64,000 bases of DNA from Tenacibaculum pacificus (GCF_027941775.1 NZ_CP115917.1:2647001-2711000); one strand, 5' to 3'. Positions 8,715 to 18,201 are shown, numbered from the stretch's first letter. Numbers and translations are program-made. Notes: generated from the letters alone by a model not told the origin.

Positions 8715-8798
8715 TAAGAATAATAGTATTGATTCAGTTTTTATCTAAAAAATATCAGAAAACAAATAATAATAGCTTTTACAGACCTATTTTTTTCC

Positions 8799-8815
8799 TT
8801 TTGATGACATCAAAA
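8799..8815. promoter_or_regulatory. 17-bp perfect palindrome in divergent spacer, candidate operator
   Basis: TTTTGATG-A-CATCAAAA is a perfect inverted repeat in the 189-bp spacer between the leftward operon and the rightward DUF2339 gene, about 22 bp upstream of the rightward -7 box. Position and symmetry fit a dimeric regulator site. This is inference, and no regulator gene is adjacent. Confidence 0.4.
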
Positions 8816-8836
8816 ATCGATATAATTATAAAGGTT

Positions 8837-8844
8837 TACATTTG
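8837..8844 (+). promoter_or_regulatory. -7 element of the DUF2339-DUF3999 unit
   Basis: TACATTTG matches TAnnTTTG, with a 24-nt leader to the ATG at 8869. Confidence 0.5.
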
Positions 8845-8868
8845 ATGTGAAATTCAAAATGATACGCT

Positions 8869-11328
8869 ATGGAATTTTTATACTTTATAATACCTTTACT
8901 CTGTTTTTATTTTATCAATAAAAATATCAACAAAAAATTTGAAGAACTCAATAAAACAATTACAGATTTACAAAAAGAAATTTTTTCAAAAAATACGGTT
9001 GTAGCTAATAAAAATGTAGCATCCGAAGAAGAAAAAACTGTAATTCCTAAAGTAACTAAAATAGTAAATCCAATAATTCCTACTCCTAAAAAAGAGGAAA
9101 TTATAATACCTCCTATTACTGATTCTTTAAAAGTCAATACTATTTTAGAGGATAAAAAAACAATAGAAAAACCAATTAAAGAGAAAATAAAATCAATTCC
9201 TAAAAAATCATTTTTTGAAAGATTTAAAGAAAAAAATCCTGATTTAGAAAAGTTCATCGGTGAAAATCTGATTAATAAACTTGGGATCTTAATTTTAGTA
9301 TTAGGAATTAGTTTTTTCGTGAAATATGCCATCGATAAAGATTGGATAAACGAACCTGCAAGAGTTGGAATTGGTGTTTTATGTGGTTCATTAATTATGG
9401 CAATTGCACATAAATTAAAGAAAAATTACACCTCTTTTAGTTCTGTTTTAGTTGCGGGAGCTATTAGTATTTTTTACTTTACTATTTATATTGCTTTTCA
9501 TGAATATCAGTTATTTAGTCAAACCGTAGCTTTTGCTATTATGACGGTAATAACCATTTTTAGTACGCTTGTTGCGGTTTCTTATAACCGACAAGAACTA
9601 GCTGTTTTATCATTAATTGGTGGGTTTTCAGCACCATTTATGGTAAGTACGGGCGAAGGTAATTATGTAGTTTTATTTACTTACATTGCTATTTTAAACA
9701 TCGGAATATTAGGGATTTCTTATTTTAAGAAATGGCGAATTTCAACAATATTATCTTTTATATTTACAATAATATTATTCGGAAGTTGGTGTGGTTTAAA
9801 AATAGGTTACAAAACATTTTCACACACAGGAGCTTTAACTTTTGCAACCTTATTTTATTTTATATTTAGCATTACAATTGTTTTAAATAATCTTAGAAAT
9901 AAAGGTGTGTTTTCTACGATAGAATATTTTATTTTAGTAGCAAATACCTTTGTTTTTTTCGGTTTAGGAATGTTAATTTTAAATGATTTAGAATCAAATT
10001 TAACAGGATTATTTACGTTATTATTGGCACTTTATAACATTGCTTACGCTACTGTTTTATATAAAAAATTCGGATTAGATAAAAATGCCATTTACTTATT
10101 AATCGGACTTGCTTTAACTTTTGTTACGTTAACAATTCCAATTCAGTTTGAAGGTAATATTATTACACTTTTCTGGGCTTTGGAAGCTGTTTTATTATTT
10201 TGGCTATCTCAAAAATCAAAAATAGATACCTTTAAAATTGGTGCTTTTATAATACAAGTTTTAACACTTATCAGTTTATTTTTAGATTGGGAAAAATACA
10301 GCTTTACAAAAGATTTAACTATCATTTTAAATCCGTTATTTATTGCTGGTTTAGTGGTTAGTTGTTCGCTATTTTTAACGTATTGGTTATTAAAAAAAGA
10401 GAAAGAATTCGTTATAAAACACTTTTCTATAAATATTAATTCTTATCGAAATATACTTTTGATTATCACTATTTTAATAACCTATTTTACAGGTATTTTA
10501 GAAGTAAATTATCAAGCTTATCAATTTTTAAAGAACACTTTTTCTGCGTTATCTTTTCCTCTAACATATCATTTTATATTTATTACGACCATATTATATA
10601 TCGCATCAATATTAAAAAATAAAAATATTTCAAAAGGAATTTTAGTTGTAGGTATTATTTCAACAGTACTTTATATTGTTGATTTTTACCGATTACCAAA
10701 AAGCGAATTAATTGAAAACTTCTTAGAAAACACCAATACAAATTATGCTTTTTACTTTCATTATATCATTTTAAGTTGTTTAATTTATTTTGGATATCAA
10801 CTATATAAGACATCCGATTTATTATTTAAGATAAAACCAAAACAACGTAAATGGTTGCCTTGGATATTTACTTTTGCCATTGTATATATTTTAAGTAATG
10901 AAATAATGATACATGGTTTACATCTTTCAAATTCTGTTGATACAGTAGCTTTATCTGAAAAATTCTCTGAATCAGAAAATGATTTTTACGCTAAGAGTAA
11001 TTTTGTACACAGCCAAATATCAGCGACAAAAACACAAATTATTAAAATAGGATATCCAATACTTTGGGGAGTTTTTTCTTTTATCTTTTTAATTATTGGG
11101 ATAAAAAAACAATGGAAAAACTTACGAGTAATTGCACTTTCTTTACTCGGAATTACCATTTTGAAACTTTTTATTTACGATATTAAAAACGTTTCGGAAA
11201 CAGGAAAAATTATTGCTTTTATATTATTAGGAGTTTTAATTTTGATAATTTCTTTTGTGTATCAAAAATTAAAAAAATTGGTTGTTGATGAAACTACCGA
11301 AAATAAAAATACAGATGATGAAATATAG
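8869..11328 (+). CDS. DUF2339 domain-containing polytopic membrane protein
   Basis: An 819-residue integral membrane protein. A first helix (1-17) is followed by a charged, lysine-rich cytoplasmic linker (20-125), then about twenty closely packed hydrophobic helices from residue 137 to 805. ENLINKLGILILVLGISFFV followed by a YAIDKDWINEPARVGIG loop is the hallmark opening of the DUF2339 family. The function of the family is not established. The very common pairing with DUF3999, seen here with overlapping frames, suggests a joint envelope role. The gene is divergent from the ABC/AAA+ operon. Confidence 0.88.
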   Translation: MEFLYFIIPLLCFYFINKNINKKFEELNKTITDLQKEIFSKNTVVANKNVASEEEKTVIPKVTKIVNPIIPTPKKEEIIIPPITDSLKVNTILEDKKTIEKPIKEKIKSIPKKSFFERFKEKNPDLEKFIGENLINKLGILILVLGISFFVKYAIDKDWINEPARVGIGVLCGSLIMAIAHKLKKNYTSFSSVLVAGAISIFYFTIYIAFHEYQLFSQTVAFAIMTVITIFSTLVAVSYNRQELAVLSLIGGFSAPFMVSTGEGNYVVLFTYIAILNIGILGISYFKKWRISTILSFIFTIILFGSWCGLKIGYKTFSHTGALTFATLFYFIFSITIVLNNLRNKGVFSTIEYFILVANTFVFFGLGMLILNDLESNLTGLFTLLLALYNIAYATVLYKKFGLDKNAIYLLIGLALTFVTLTIPIQFEGNIITLFWALEAVLLFWLSQKSKIDTFKIGAFIIQVLTLISLFLDWEKYSFTKDLTIILNPLFIAGLVVSCSLFLTYWLLKKEKEFVIKHFSININSYRNILLIITILITYFTGILEVNYQAYQFLKNTFSALSFPLTYHFIFITTILYIASILKNKNISKGILVVGIISTVLYIVDFYRLPKSELIENFLENTNTNYAFYFHYIILSCLIYFGYQLYKTSDLLFKIKPKQRKWLPWIFTFAIVYILSNEIMIHGLHLSNSVDTVALSEKFSESENDFYAKSNFVHSQISATKTQIIKIGYPILWGVFSFIFLIIGIKKQWKNLRVIALSLLGITILKLFIYDIKNVSETGKIIAFILLGVLILIISFVYQKLKKLVVDETTENKNTDDEI

Positions 11329-12562
11329 TTTATTAATTACCTTTTTTGTTTCTCTTACTACTTTTGCTCAAAATTATACAGGTAGTATTAATTCGATAAA
11401 TGAAAGCGGTTTACATAAAATAATGTTACCGATAAAAGTTAGAGCTGTTAGCAACGAAAATTACAATTTTTTAAGAATTAAAGATTCATTAAAAAATGAT
11501 GTTCCGTATGTTTTAATTTATAATAATGATAAAAAATTCTCAACCTTTCAGGAACTTAAAATAGCATCAAAAAATGTTATTAAAGATTCTGTAACGTCAA
11601 TTGTAATAGAAAATAAATCCGCAGAAAAAACAGCTAGTATTACACTTAAAATTGCCAATACAAAAATCAGAAAAAGCTATAATGTCTACGGAAGTGATAA
11701 TGGTTCTGAATGGTTTGGATTAATTTCTAATCGTATTTTATCGCCTAAAAACTCACCTAAAAAAACAGCTTCAGGAAGAATATTTTTAGAACAAACTATT
11801 AATTTTCCTTTAAATACGTATCCATTTTTACGCATTAATTTTAATGATAAAAACTCATTGCCCATAAATATTTTGGAAGCTGGAATCTATAAAAGTGAAA
11901 TTTTTACTCAAAATGCTATCGAAATAAATCAACACAAACAAGAATCTATTTCTACCGAAAAAAAGAAAAAGGTTACACAACTTAAATTTACGGCTGAAAA
12001 TTCACATAATATCAATAGTATTTCTTTTAAAATTGATTCCGATTTTTTTCTAAGAAACGCTAAAATTCTTGTAAAAAGAGAACGAAAAATTAAAAAACGT
12101 GTAGAAACCTACACAGAAACTATCGCTTCTTTTCAGTTAAATTCTAAAAATAAAAACTCATTTACCTTTAATAATTTAAATGAAAAAGAGTTTATTATCG
12201 AGATTCAAAATAAAGATAATCCTGCTTTAGCAATAGAAAATATTCAGTTATTTCAGAAGCCAATTTATTTAATTGCTAATTTAAAGAAAGCAAATAATTA
12301 CAAAATAATAGTTGATTCTACGTTAACAAAACCCTCATACGATTTAGGAAATTTCATTTCATCGACAACAAAAAATATTTCAGAAACAAGTATTACATCA
12401 TTTTCTAAAAACAAAAGTAAAACCGTATTTCCTAAAAACATACCTTTTTGGCAAACCACTATTTTTATGTGGATTTGTATTGTATTAAGTGGTGGTTTTA
12501 TTATTTATTTTGCTTTTTCTTTGATAAAAGATATTAGTAATCAAGAAAAAAAACAATCTTAA
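11315..12562 (+). CDS. DUF3999-type periplasmic protein with C-terminal membrane anchor
   Basis: The frame is open from 11282, but I chose an ATG at 11315 (or the adjacent 11318) because it puts a signal peptide at the N-terminus (MKYSLLITFFVSLTTFAQ, cleavage after AQ-like site). The protein is then about 415 residues: signal peptide, beta-rich extracytoplasmic part with the discoidin-like 'YGSDNGSEWFGL' element (about 128-140), and a C-terminal membrane helix (about 378-400) before a short charged tail. It overlaps the end of the DUF2339 gene by 14 bp, so the two are translationally coupled. Partner function unknown. Confidence 0.8.
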   Translation: MMKYSLLITFFVSLTTFAQNYTGSINSINESGLHKIMLPIKVRAVSNENYNFLRIKDSLKNDVPYVLIYNNDKKFSTFQELKIASKNVIKDSVTSIVIENKSAEKTASITLKIANTKIRKSYNVYGSDNGSEWFGLISNRILSPKNSPKKTASGRIFLEQTINFPLNTYPFLRINFNDKNSLPINILEAGIYKSEIFTQNAIEINQHKQESISTEKKKKVTQLKFTAENSHNINSISFKIDSDFFLRNAKILVKRERKIKKRVETYTETIASFQLNSKNKNSFTFNNLNEKEFIIEIQNKDNPALAIENIQLFQKPIYLIANLKKANNYKIIVDSTLTKPSYDLGNFISSTTKNISETSITSFSKNKSKTVFPKNIPFWQTTIFMWICIVLSGGFIIYFAFSLIKDISNQEKKQS

Positions 12563-12566
12563 AAGT

Positions 12567-13475
12567 TTAATTATCATTTAAAAAAGCGACCATTTTATCA
12601 GGAAAATCAGTAAAACCACCATCAATATTAGCTTCAAAAAATAATACTTGCATCATTTCTTCAAAAGAAGAAAATTCGTCTAAACTATCGGCTCTAAAAG
12701 TGTATGGATGCACTTTTAAGCCGAGCTGATGCGCCTGTGAAACTAAGTTTGTAAAAGTAAATTTATCGGCTATTTTTTCGGCTAAAATTTGCTTATACCA
12801 AGGTCCTATTCCATCAGCATAAGTTGCAAAATGTTTTAGTTGTTTTGTTTCTTCTTCAAATTCTATTAGCTGAACCAAAAACAAATCGGATTTTAATTCT
12901 TTTCGAATTCTTTCTAATTCCTTGGCATCAAAACATTGAAAAACACAAGCATCTTTTTTAGTTTTGTAACCATAATCAGAAAGAATATTTAAAGTTATTT
13001 TAGCTATATCTTTTCCATTTTTATGATGAAAATCAGGATTTTTTATCTCTGGATAAATTCCAATATTTTTGTTTGTACTATAATTTAAACCTTGAATAAG
13101 TTCAATTTCTTGATGTAAAGAATGAAGTTTAAAATTTCCTTTTCCTTTAGGAAATCGCTTTGGATAAAATTGTTTTTGTGTTTTGGTATCAAACCGTTCG
13201 GTTACTTGTAATTGCTGTAATTCATCAAAAGTAAAATCGATTACATAATACCGATTATCGGCTCTTTTTTTATCAGTAAAAATAGTAGCAACATTGGTAA
13301 CATCATCTAAATAAATATCATGAATAACAATTGGAATATTATCTTTACTTAGCACCAAATCTTGTTCAATATAATCAGGATTCATAGCATATGCCATTGC
13401 TTTTGATTCCATCGTATGTTCGGGTAAATATCCTGATGCTCCACGATGTGCAATTACTATTTTAGATGATTTCAT
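12567..13475 (-). CDS. Glycerophosphodiester phosphodiesterase
   Basis: A 302-residue GDPD-family enzyme that hydrolyses deacylated phospholipid headgroups to sn-glycerol 3-phosphate and an alcohol. The first catalytic block is IAHRGASGYLPEHT (8-21), with the general acid/base histidine in IVIHDIYLDDVTN and metal ligands E/D in YIEQDLVLSKD. Downstream blocks include GIYPEIKNP and DGGFTDFP. The length and the long insertion between strands resemble GlpQ rather than cytosolic UgpQ, but there is no signal peptide: the catalytic block starts at residue 8. Upstream GlpQ homologues are exported, so a cytoplasmic location here is a small oddity. Convergent with the DUF3999 gene, 4 bp apart. Confidence 0.92.
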   Translation of the reverse strand: MKSSKIVIAHRGASGYLPEHTMESKAMAYAMNPDYIEQDLVLSKDNIPIVIHDIYLDDVTNVATIFTDKKRADNRYYVIDFTFDELQQLQVTERFDTKTQKQFYPKRFPKGKGNFKLHSLHQEIELIQGLNYSTNKNIGIYPEIKNPDFHHKNGKDIAKITLNILSDYGYKTKKDACVFQCFDAKELERIRKELKSDLFLVQLIEFEEETKQLKHFATYADGIGPWYKQILAEKIADKFTFTNLVSQAHQLGLKVHPYTFRADSLDEFSSFEEMMQVLFFEANIDGGFTDFPDKMVAFLNDN

Positions 13476-13545
13476 CTGATAAATATAAAAAAAACAACTG
13501 AAAAATGGTTATAAAAATTATCTTTATACCTTAATTAAAAAAAAT

Positions 13546-14247
13546 ATGGAAAACTCATTTAACAACAAAATACTCGTTGCTCAAGCATCTAAAACAGATA
13601 GAGTAGCTTTTTACAAAAAAACATATGCACACGTTGGTTTAGGTGTATTATTATTCGTTTTTTTTGAATATTTATTATTACAAAATGCAACCATCGTTGA
13701 ATTTGCGTTATCAATGACGCAAGGTTATAAATGGTTATTATTATTAGGTGGTTTTATGCTGATTACCAATTATGCAGAAAGTACCGCATTAAAAACATCT
13801 GATAAAAACTTACAATATTTAGCCTATTCAGGATATGTATTTGCCGAAGCTTTTATTTTTATTCCGCTTATTTATATGGCAATTTCATACACTAATAATT
13901 TTGAAATTATTAAGCAAGCAGGAATTGTAACTTTAGGATTATTTGCAGGAATTTCGTCTATTGTATTTATCACAAAAAAAGATTTTTCGTTTATAAAAGC
14001 AGGATTAAGTGTTGGCTTTTTTATTGCAATCGCCTTAATTATTGCGGGTACTTTATTCGGATTTAATCTTGGTTTATGGTTTTCTGTGGGAATGTGTGTA
14101 TTAGCTGCTGGTTCTATTTTATATCAGACTTCTAACTTGGTAAACAAATTTTCTACGGATGATTATATACCTGCTGCATTAGGTTTATTTGCTTCGCTGA
14201 TGCTTTTATTTTGGTATGTTTTACAAATTTTTATGTCAAGAGATTAA
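13546..14247 (+). CDS. Bax inhibitor-1/YccA family membrane protein
   Basis: A 233-residue protein with seven predicted membrane helices, starting after a soluble N-terminus. Family features include YKKTYAHVGLGVLLFVFFEY, YSGYVFAEAFIFIPL and the C-terminal AALGLFASLMLLFWYVLQIF. Bacterial members are pH-sensitive calcium-leak channels or YccA-like regulators of FtsH; which applies cannot be told here. Monocistronic, ending before the first copy of the window's interspersed repeat. Confidence 0.88.
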   Translation: MENSFNNKILVAQASKTDRVAFYKKTYAHVGLGVLLFVFFEYLLLQNATIVEFALSMTQGYKWLLLLGGFMLITNYAESTALKTSDKNLQYLAYSGYVFAEAFIFIPLIYMAISYTNNFEIIKQAGIVTLGLFAGISSIVFITKKDFSFIKAGLSVGFFIAIALIIAGTLFGFNLGLWFSVGMCVLAAGSILYQTSNLVNKFSTDDYIPAALGLFASLMLLFWYVLQIFMSRD

Positions 14248-14267
14248 AAGGATTATAAAAATAATTT

Positions 14268-14352
14268 GAAGCAATTTCCCGCTTTCCGCACTCGCTTTTT
14301 TTTGAAAAAAAATCAAAAAAAGAGCTCAAACAAATGCTTCAATCGGGGCTAG
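14268..14352 (+). repeat. Interspersed hairpin repeat, copy 1
   Basis: An 85-bp element that starts GAAGCAATTTCCCGC and ends AATCGGGGCTAG. Two further copies are at 19810-19890 and 49506-49597, all on the plus strand. Outer arms GAAGCAATT/AAATGCTTC pair with one mismatch. The inner arms are a T-run and A-run closed by GC(T)/(A)GAGC. It lies just downstream of the Bax-inhibitor-1 gene. Confidence 0.8.
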
Positions 14353-14393
14353 AAATTTTTACACGATTTTATATCTAAAAAATATATAATAAC

Positions 14394-14432
14394 AAAAACC
14401 TCACAGATTTTTAAATTCTGTGAGGTTTTTTA
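14394..14432. terminator. Bidirectional terminator
   Basis: Stem AACCTCACAGA / TCTGTGAGGTT with A- and T-runs on either side, between the convergent Bax-inhibitor-1 gene and sufS. Confidence 0.85.
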
Positions 14433-14465
14433 ATATATAAAACTCAATTATCTATAAAGATATTT

Positions 14466-15677
14466 TTAACTTAACATCATTTTAGCTCTTTTTACTGATG
14501 CTACTAAAATGTCGATTTCTTCTTTTGTATTATAAAAAGCAAACGAAGCTCTAACAGTACCAGGAATACAGAAAAAATTCATAATCGGTTGTGCACAATG
14601 ATGTCCTGTACGAACTGCTACGCCTAATTTATCTAAAATCGAACCAATATCATACGGATGAATTCCTTCAATATTAAAAGAAATTACAGCCGCTTTATTA
14701 GTTGTTCCATAAATTTTTAAGCCTTCAATTTTTTCTAATTCTTGTGTTCCGTAGGCTAATAATTCATTTTCTTGATTCGCTATATTATCAAAACCAACAG
14801 CATTCATATAATCTATGGCAGCTCCAAAAGCAATTCCTCCACAAATATTTGGCGTTCCTGCTTCAAATTTATGAGGTAAACCTGCATAAGTTGTTTTTTC
14901 GAAAGTTACAGTTTCAATCATTTCACCACCTCCTTGATATGGTGGTAATAAATTTAATAATTCCTCTTTTCCATATAATAAACCAACACCTGTTGGTCCA
15001 CACATTTTATGCGCCGATGCTACATAAAAATCAGCATCTAAAGCTTGAACATCAGGTTTTATATGTGGTGTTGCTTGCGCTCCATCAATTAAAACATACG
15101 CTCCAAATTTATGAGCTGCATCGATAATTTCTTTAATCGGATTTATAGTTCCTAAAGCATTTGAAACATGATTACAAAATACCAATTTAGTATTCGAATT
15201 TAATAATTCATGATACACATCCATTTTTAACGCACCATTTTCATCCATCGGAATTACCTTTAAAACAGCGCCTGTTTTTTCACAAAGCATCTGCCAAGGA
15301 ACAATATTTGAATGATGTTCTAATGATGAAACAATTACTTCATCTCCTTCTTTTAAAATAGCCGAAAATCCTGAAGCAACAATATTAATACTGTGCGTTG
15401 TACCTGCTGTTAAAATAATTTCATACGAATGTTTTGCATTAAAGTGTTTTTGAACTTTAAGACGAGCTTCTTCGTATTTATCAGTAGCTTCTTGACTTAA
15501 AGTGTGTACTCCTCTATGAATGTTTGCATTGTAATTAGAATAATAATCTACAATAGCATCAATAACTACTTGCGGAGTTTGTGAGGTTGCTCCATTATCA
15601 AAATATACTAATTTTTTTCCGTGTACCTGTCGGTTAAGAATAGGGAAATCAGCTCTAATTTTATCTACTATAAACAT
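14466..15677 (-). CDS. sufS: Cysteine desulfurase SufS
   Basis: A 403-residue PLP-dependent group II cysteine desulfurase, the sulfur donor for Fe-S cluster assembly by the SUF machinery. PLP lysine in ASAHKMCGPTGVG, active-site cysteine in RTGHHCAQPIM near residue 360, and the N-terminal VYFDNGATSQTP block are all present. The normal length indicates an intact enzyme. The other suf genes are not in the window; here sufS stands alone, divergent from a serine hydrolase gene, with a -7 box TACCTTTG 17 bp before the ATG. Confidence 0.95.
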   Translation of the reverse strand: MFIVDKIRADFPILNRQVHGKKLVYFDNGATSQTPQVVIDAIVDYYSNYNANIHRGVHTLSQEATDKYEEARLKVQKHFNAKHSYEIILTAGTTHSINIVASGFSAILKEGDEVIVSSLEHHSNIVPWQMLCEKTGAVLKVIPMDENGALKMDVYHELLNSNTKLVFCNHVSNALGTINPIKEIIDAAHKFGAYVLIDGAQATPHIKPDVQALDADFYVASAHKMCGPTGVGLLYGKEELLNLLPPYQGGGEMIETVTFEKTTYAGLPHKFEAGTPNICGGIAFGAAIDYMNAVGFDNIANQENELLAYGTQELEKIEGLKIYGTTNKAAVISFNIEGIHPYDIGSILDKLGVAVRTGHHCAQPIMNFFCIPGTVRASFAFYNTKEEIDILVASVKRAKMMLS

Positions 15678-15694
15678 AAAAAAAATATTTATAG

Positions 15695-15702
15695 CAAAGG
15701 TA
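15695..15702 (-). promoter_or_regulatory. -7 element of sufS
   Basis: Minus-strand TACCTTTG fits TAnnTTTG, with a 17-nt leader to the sufS ATG. Confidence 0.55.
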
Positions 15703-15743
15703 GGCGTTGCATTTTAAATATAAACATCAAACAATTAAATTCT

Positions 15744-15751
15744 TACATTTG
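15744..15751 (+). promoter_or_regulatory. -7 element of the serine hydrolase gene
   Basis: TACATTTG, with a 17-nt leader to the ATG at 15769. It is divergent from the sufS promoter, 41 bp apart. Confidence 0.5.
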
Positions 15752-15768
15752 TTAAAAACTGTTTTTAT

Positions 15769-17094
15769 ATGAAAAATTTGAAAAGAGTACTATTAATTGT
15801 TATTGCAATACTTATTATTCTTGTTTATTTTAATTATCCGAAGTTAAATATATTAGCTGGTTATTCTGCTAAAAATACAGCTTCATCGGTTTTTTTAGCC
15901 GATAGAAGTTTAGCTTTCACTGATGAAAATGACAATAATTTTTCGCCTATAAATTTAACTTCTGATGAAATAAATTCCGAAGAAAAATCGGCTACAGGTT
16001 CAGTCTTTGGATTATTAGAAAGGAAAGCTATTTACAGAGAAGGTTTAGGTGCTGTTTTAATTAATGATGATTATGATACTACTAAAAAAACACCCATTCC
16101 AAAGCGTAGCAAACCTGATAATACAACTCCTTTTCCGTATGGAAATGCTAATCAAAAAGATACTATTTTTTCAAATGTTGATTACAAAAAACTAAATGAA
16201 GTTATTAATACTTTATTTAACCCTAAAAACAAAACTCGTTCGGTTGTTGTTATTTATAATGATAAAATTATTGCCGAAAAATATGCCAACGGATTTGATA
16301 AAAACTCAAAACAATTAGGTTGGTCGATGACCAAAAGTATTGCTAGTACTATTGTTGGAATTTTACAATGTAAAGGAAAAATAAACGTAGCTGATACCAA
16401 TTTATTTGATGAATGGAAAAATGATAAACGTAAAAATATTACGCTTCATAATTTATTACAAATGAATTCTGGTTTAGAATGGGTTGAAGATTACAATACA
16501 ATATCAGATGTTAGTAAAATGTTGTTTTTAGAAAATGACATGACTAAAACACAGTTAAATAAATCTTTAGTAGCTAAACCGAACCAAACATGGAATTATT
16601 CTTCAGGAACAACTAATTTAATATCGGGGCTTATTCGTACTAAATTTAACACGCATCAAGAATATTTAGATTATTGGTACAGTGCTTTAATTGATAAAAT
16701 TGGCATGAACTCTATGTTAATAGAAACTGATATGAGTGGAAATTTTGTAGGTTCTTCATATGGATGGGCAACAGCAAGAGACTGGGCTAAACTAGGACTT
16801 TTATATCTACATAATGGCGAATGGAACGGGCAACATCTTTTTGATAAAGATTGGGTAGATTATGCTACAACACCTACTCCAACTTCTAATAAACAGTATG
16901 GCGCACAACTATGGTTAAATGCGGGTAATAAATATCCTGATGTACCAAAAAATATGTATTCTTTTAATGGATATAAAGGTCAGAATGTATTTATTTTGCC
17001 AAACCAAAATTTGGTAGTAGTTCGTACTGGTTTAACTAAAAATGCCGATGTGAATATGCTATTAAAAGGAATTATAACTTCAATTAAAAACTAA
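15769..17094 (+). CDS. Serine hydrolase, class C beta-lactamase/penicillin-binding fold
   Basis: A 441-residue protein anchored by an N-terminal membrane helix (4-24). The beta-lactamase fold runs from about 125 to 440, with nucleophile motif SMTK (186-189) and the YSS tyrosine motif in WNYSSGTTNL. GSSYGWATARDWAKLGLLYL is the typical segment of this family. Members are esterases, D-aminopeptidases or amidases of the periplasm. 6-Aminohexanoate-dimer hydrolase-like proteins share the long N-terminal extension seen here. The substrate is unknown; true beta-lactamase activity is unlikely. It is followed after 3 bp by an SdpI-family gene, so the two are co-transcribed. Confidence 0.87.
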   Translation: MKNLKRVLLIVIAILIILVYFNYPKLNILAGYSAKNTASSVFLADRSLAFTDENDNNFSPINLTSDEINSEEKSATGSVFGLLERKAIYREGLGAVLINDDYDTTKKTPIPKRSKPDNTTPFPYGNANQKDTIFSNVDYKKLNEVINTLFNPKNKTRSVVVIYNDKIIAEKYANGFDKNSKQLGWSMTKSIASTIVGILQCKGKINVADTNLFDEWKNDKRKNITLHNLLQMNSGLEWVEDYNTISDVSKMLFLENDMTKTQLNKSLVAKPNQTWNYSSGTTNLISGLIRTKFNTHQEYLDYWYSALIDKIGMNSMLIETDMSGNFVGSSYGWATARDWAKLGLLYLHNGEWNGQHLFDKDWVDYATTPTPTSNKQYGAQLWLNAGNKYPDVPKNMYSFNGYKGQNVFILPNQNLVVVRTGLTKNADVNMLLKGIITSIKN

Positions 17095-17097
17095 ACA

Positions 17098-17442
17098 ATG
17101 AACCCTTATTATTACGTATTATCTGTAAACGGATTTTTATTTTTATTTAGTATTATATTTTATTTTTTTCCACCTAAAAAGATAAATCCTATTTATGGAT
17201 ATCGTACCAATAAAACCATAAAAAACAATACTATTTGGCAATTTGCAAATAGCTTTTTTACAAAACAGTTTTTAATTTATTCAAGTATTTCATTTGTTGC
17301 AACATTAGTATTAGCTTCTATCAGTAAAAATTTAAGCTGGCAACCAATGGCGATTATGTTATTATCTTTAGCTGTATCTGTAATTAAAACAGAACAAGAA
17401 ATCAGCAAAAATTTTGATGATGATGGAAATAAATTAAAATAA
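17098..17442 (+). CDS. SdpI/YhfL family membrane protein
   Basis: A 114-residue protein with three hydrophobic helices (about 5-23, 57-75 and 81-97). The PPKKINPIYGYRTNKTIKN segment matches the conserved 'GxRT..t..n...W' region of SdpI-type immunity/signal proteins. It starts 3 bp after the serine hydrolase stop, suggesting an envelope-related partner. Family members outside Bacillus have no defined role. Confidence 0.8.
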   Translation: MNPYYYVLSVNGFLFLFSIIFYFFPPKKINPIYGYRTNKTIKNNTIWQFANSFFTKQFLIYSSISFVATLVLASISKNLSWQPMAIMLLSLAVSVIKTEQEISKNFDDDGNKLK

Positions 17443-17464
17443 AAAACTTTAATCAATTAAACAT

Positions 17465-17502
17465 AAAACGTCCTTCTTAATATATTTAAGAAGGACGTTT
17501 TT
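17465..17502. terminator. Bidirectional terminator
   Basis: Stem ACGTCCTTCTTAA / TTAAGAAGGACGT flanked by A and T runs, between the convergent SdpI-family and SCO1 genes. Confidence 0.85.
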
Positions 17503-17523
17503 ATATTTTGATAACTAAACGAA

Positions 17524-18201
17524 TTACTTTGTATATTCTTCTTTTAACAAGGTAATATCATCAATAATTTTTTGCATATTTTCTTTTTTAGTTCCATCAT
17601 AAGAACCTCTTATTTGTCCTTTTTTATCAATTAAAACAAAATTTTCGGTATGAACCCAATCATTTTCTCCGCCATCACCTTCATCTAAAACAGCAAAATA
17701 ATGCTTACGTGCTAGGTTGTAAATATGTTTTTTATCACCAGTTGTTACATTCCATTTTCCATCGATAACACCTTTTGCATCTGCATATTTTCTTAATTGA
17801 GGAACGCTATCCATAACAGGAGTTACCGAATGCGATAAAAACATAATATCATCATCATTTTTATAATGCGCTTGTAATTCGTTCATATTATATGCCATAA
17901 TCAAACAAATTGTTTGACAACGAGTAAAAAAGAAATCGGCTATATAAATTTTATCTTTATAATTGGCATTCGTAATGGTTTCGCCATTTTGATTTATCAA
18001 TTTAAAATCACCTATTTTATGATTTCTTGATTTTGAACGTACCGATATATCGACCAATCGAGGATTAATATCCGCAGGATTATAAACAGGTAATTTATCA
18101 TCTACTTTTACTAAATGATAAAAAACAGGAACACCAACTGCACAAAAAACAAGTAAAAAAATTAAAGTACTTTTTGATTTTTTAAAGAATTTTAAATCCA
18201 T
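17524..18201 (-). CDS. SCO1/SenC family copper-binding thioredoxin-fold protein
   Basis: A 225-residue protein with an N-terminal membrane anchor (10-31) and a periplasmic thioredoxin fold. The copper site is complete: the CxxxC motif in TRCQTIC (about 115-119) and the distal histidine in DWVHTENFVLIDKKG. SCO proteins deliver copper to the CuA centre of cytochrome c oxidase. No oxidase genes are adjacent. Monocistronic, convergent with the SdpI gene. Confidence 0.9.
   Translation of the reverse strand: MDLKFFKKSKSTLIFLLVFCAVGVPVFYHLVKVDDKLPVYNPADINPRLVDISVRSKSRNHKIGDFKLINQNGETITNANYKDKIYIADFFFTRCQTICLIMAYNMNELQAHYKNDDDIMFLSHSVTPVMDSVPQLRKYADAKGVIDGKWNVTTGDKKHIYNLARKHYFAVLDEGDGGENDWVHTENFVLIDKKGQIRGSYDGTKKENMQKIIDDITLLKEEYTK

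Noticed and set aside
8907..9332. 141-codon antisense frame in the DUF2339 gene
   Set aside because: A shadow of the low-complexity lysine-rich linker; no independent evidence.
15769..17094. Antibiotic-resistance beta-lactamase
   Set aside because: The fold is right, but the sequence features are those of the broad serine-hydrolase/esterase group with a long N-terminal extension.
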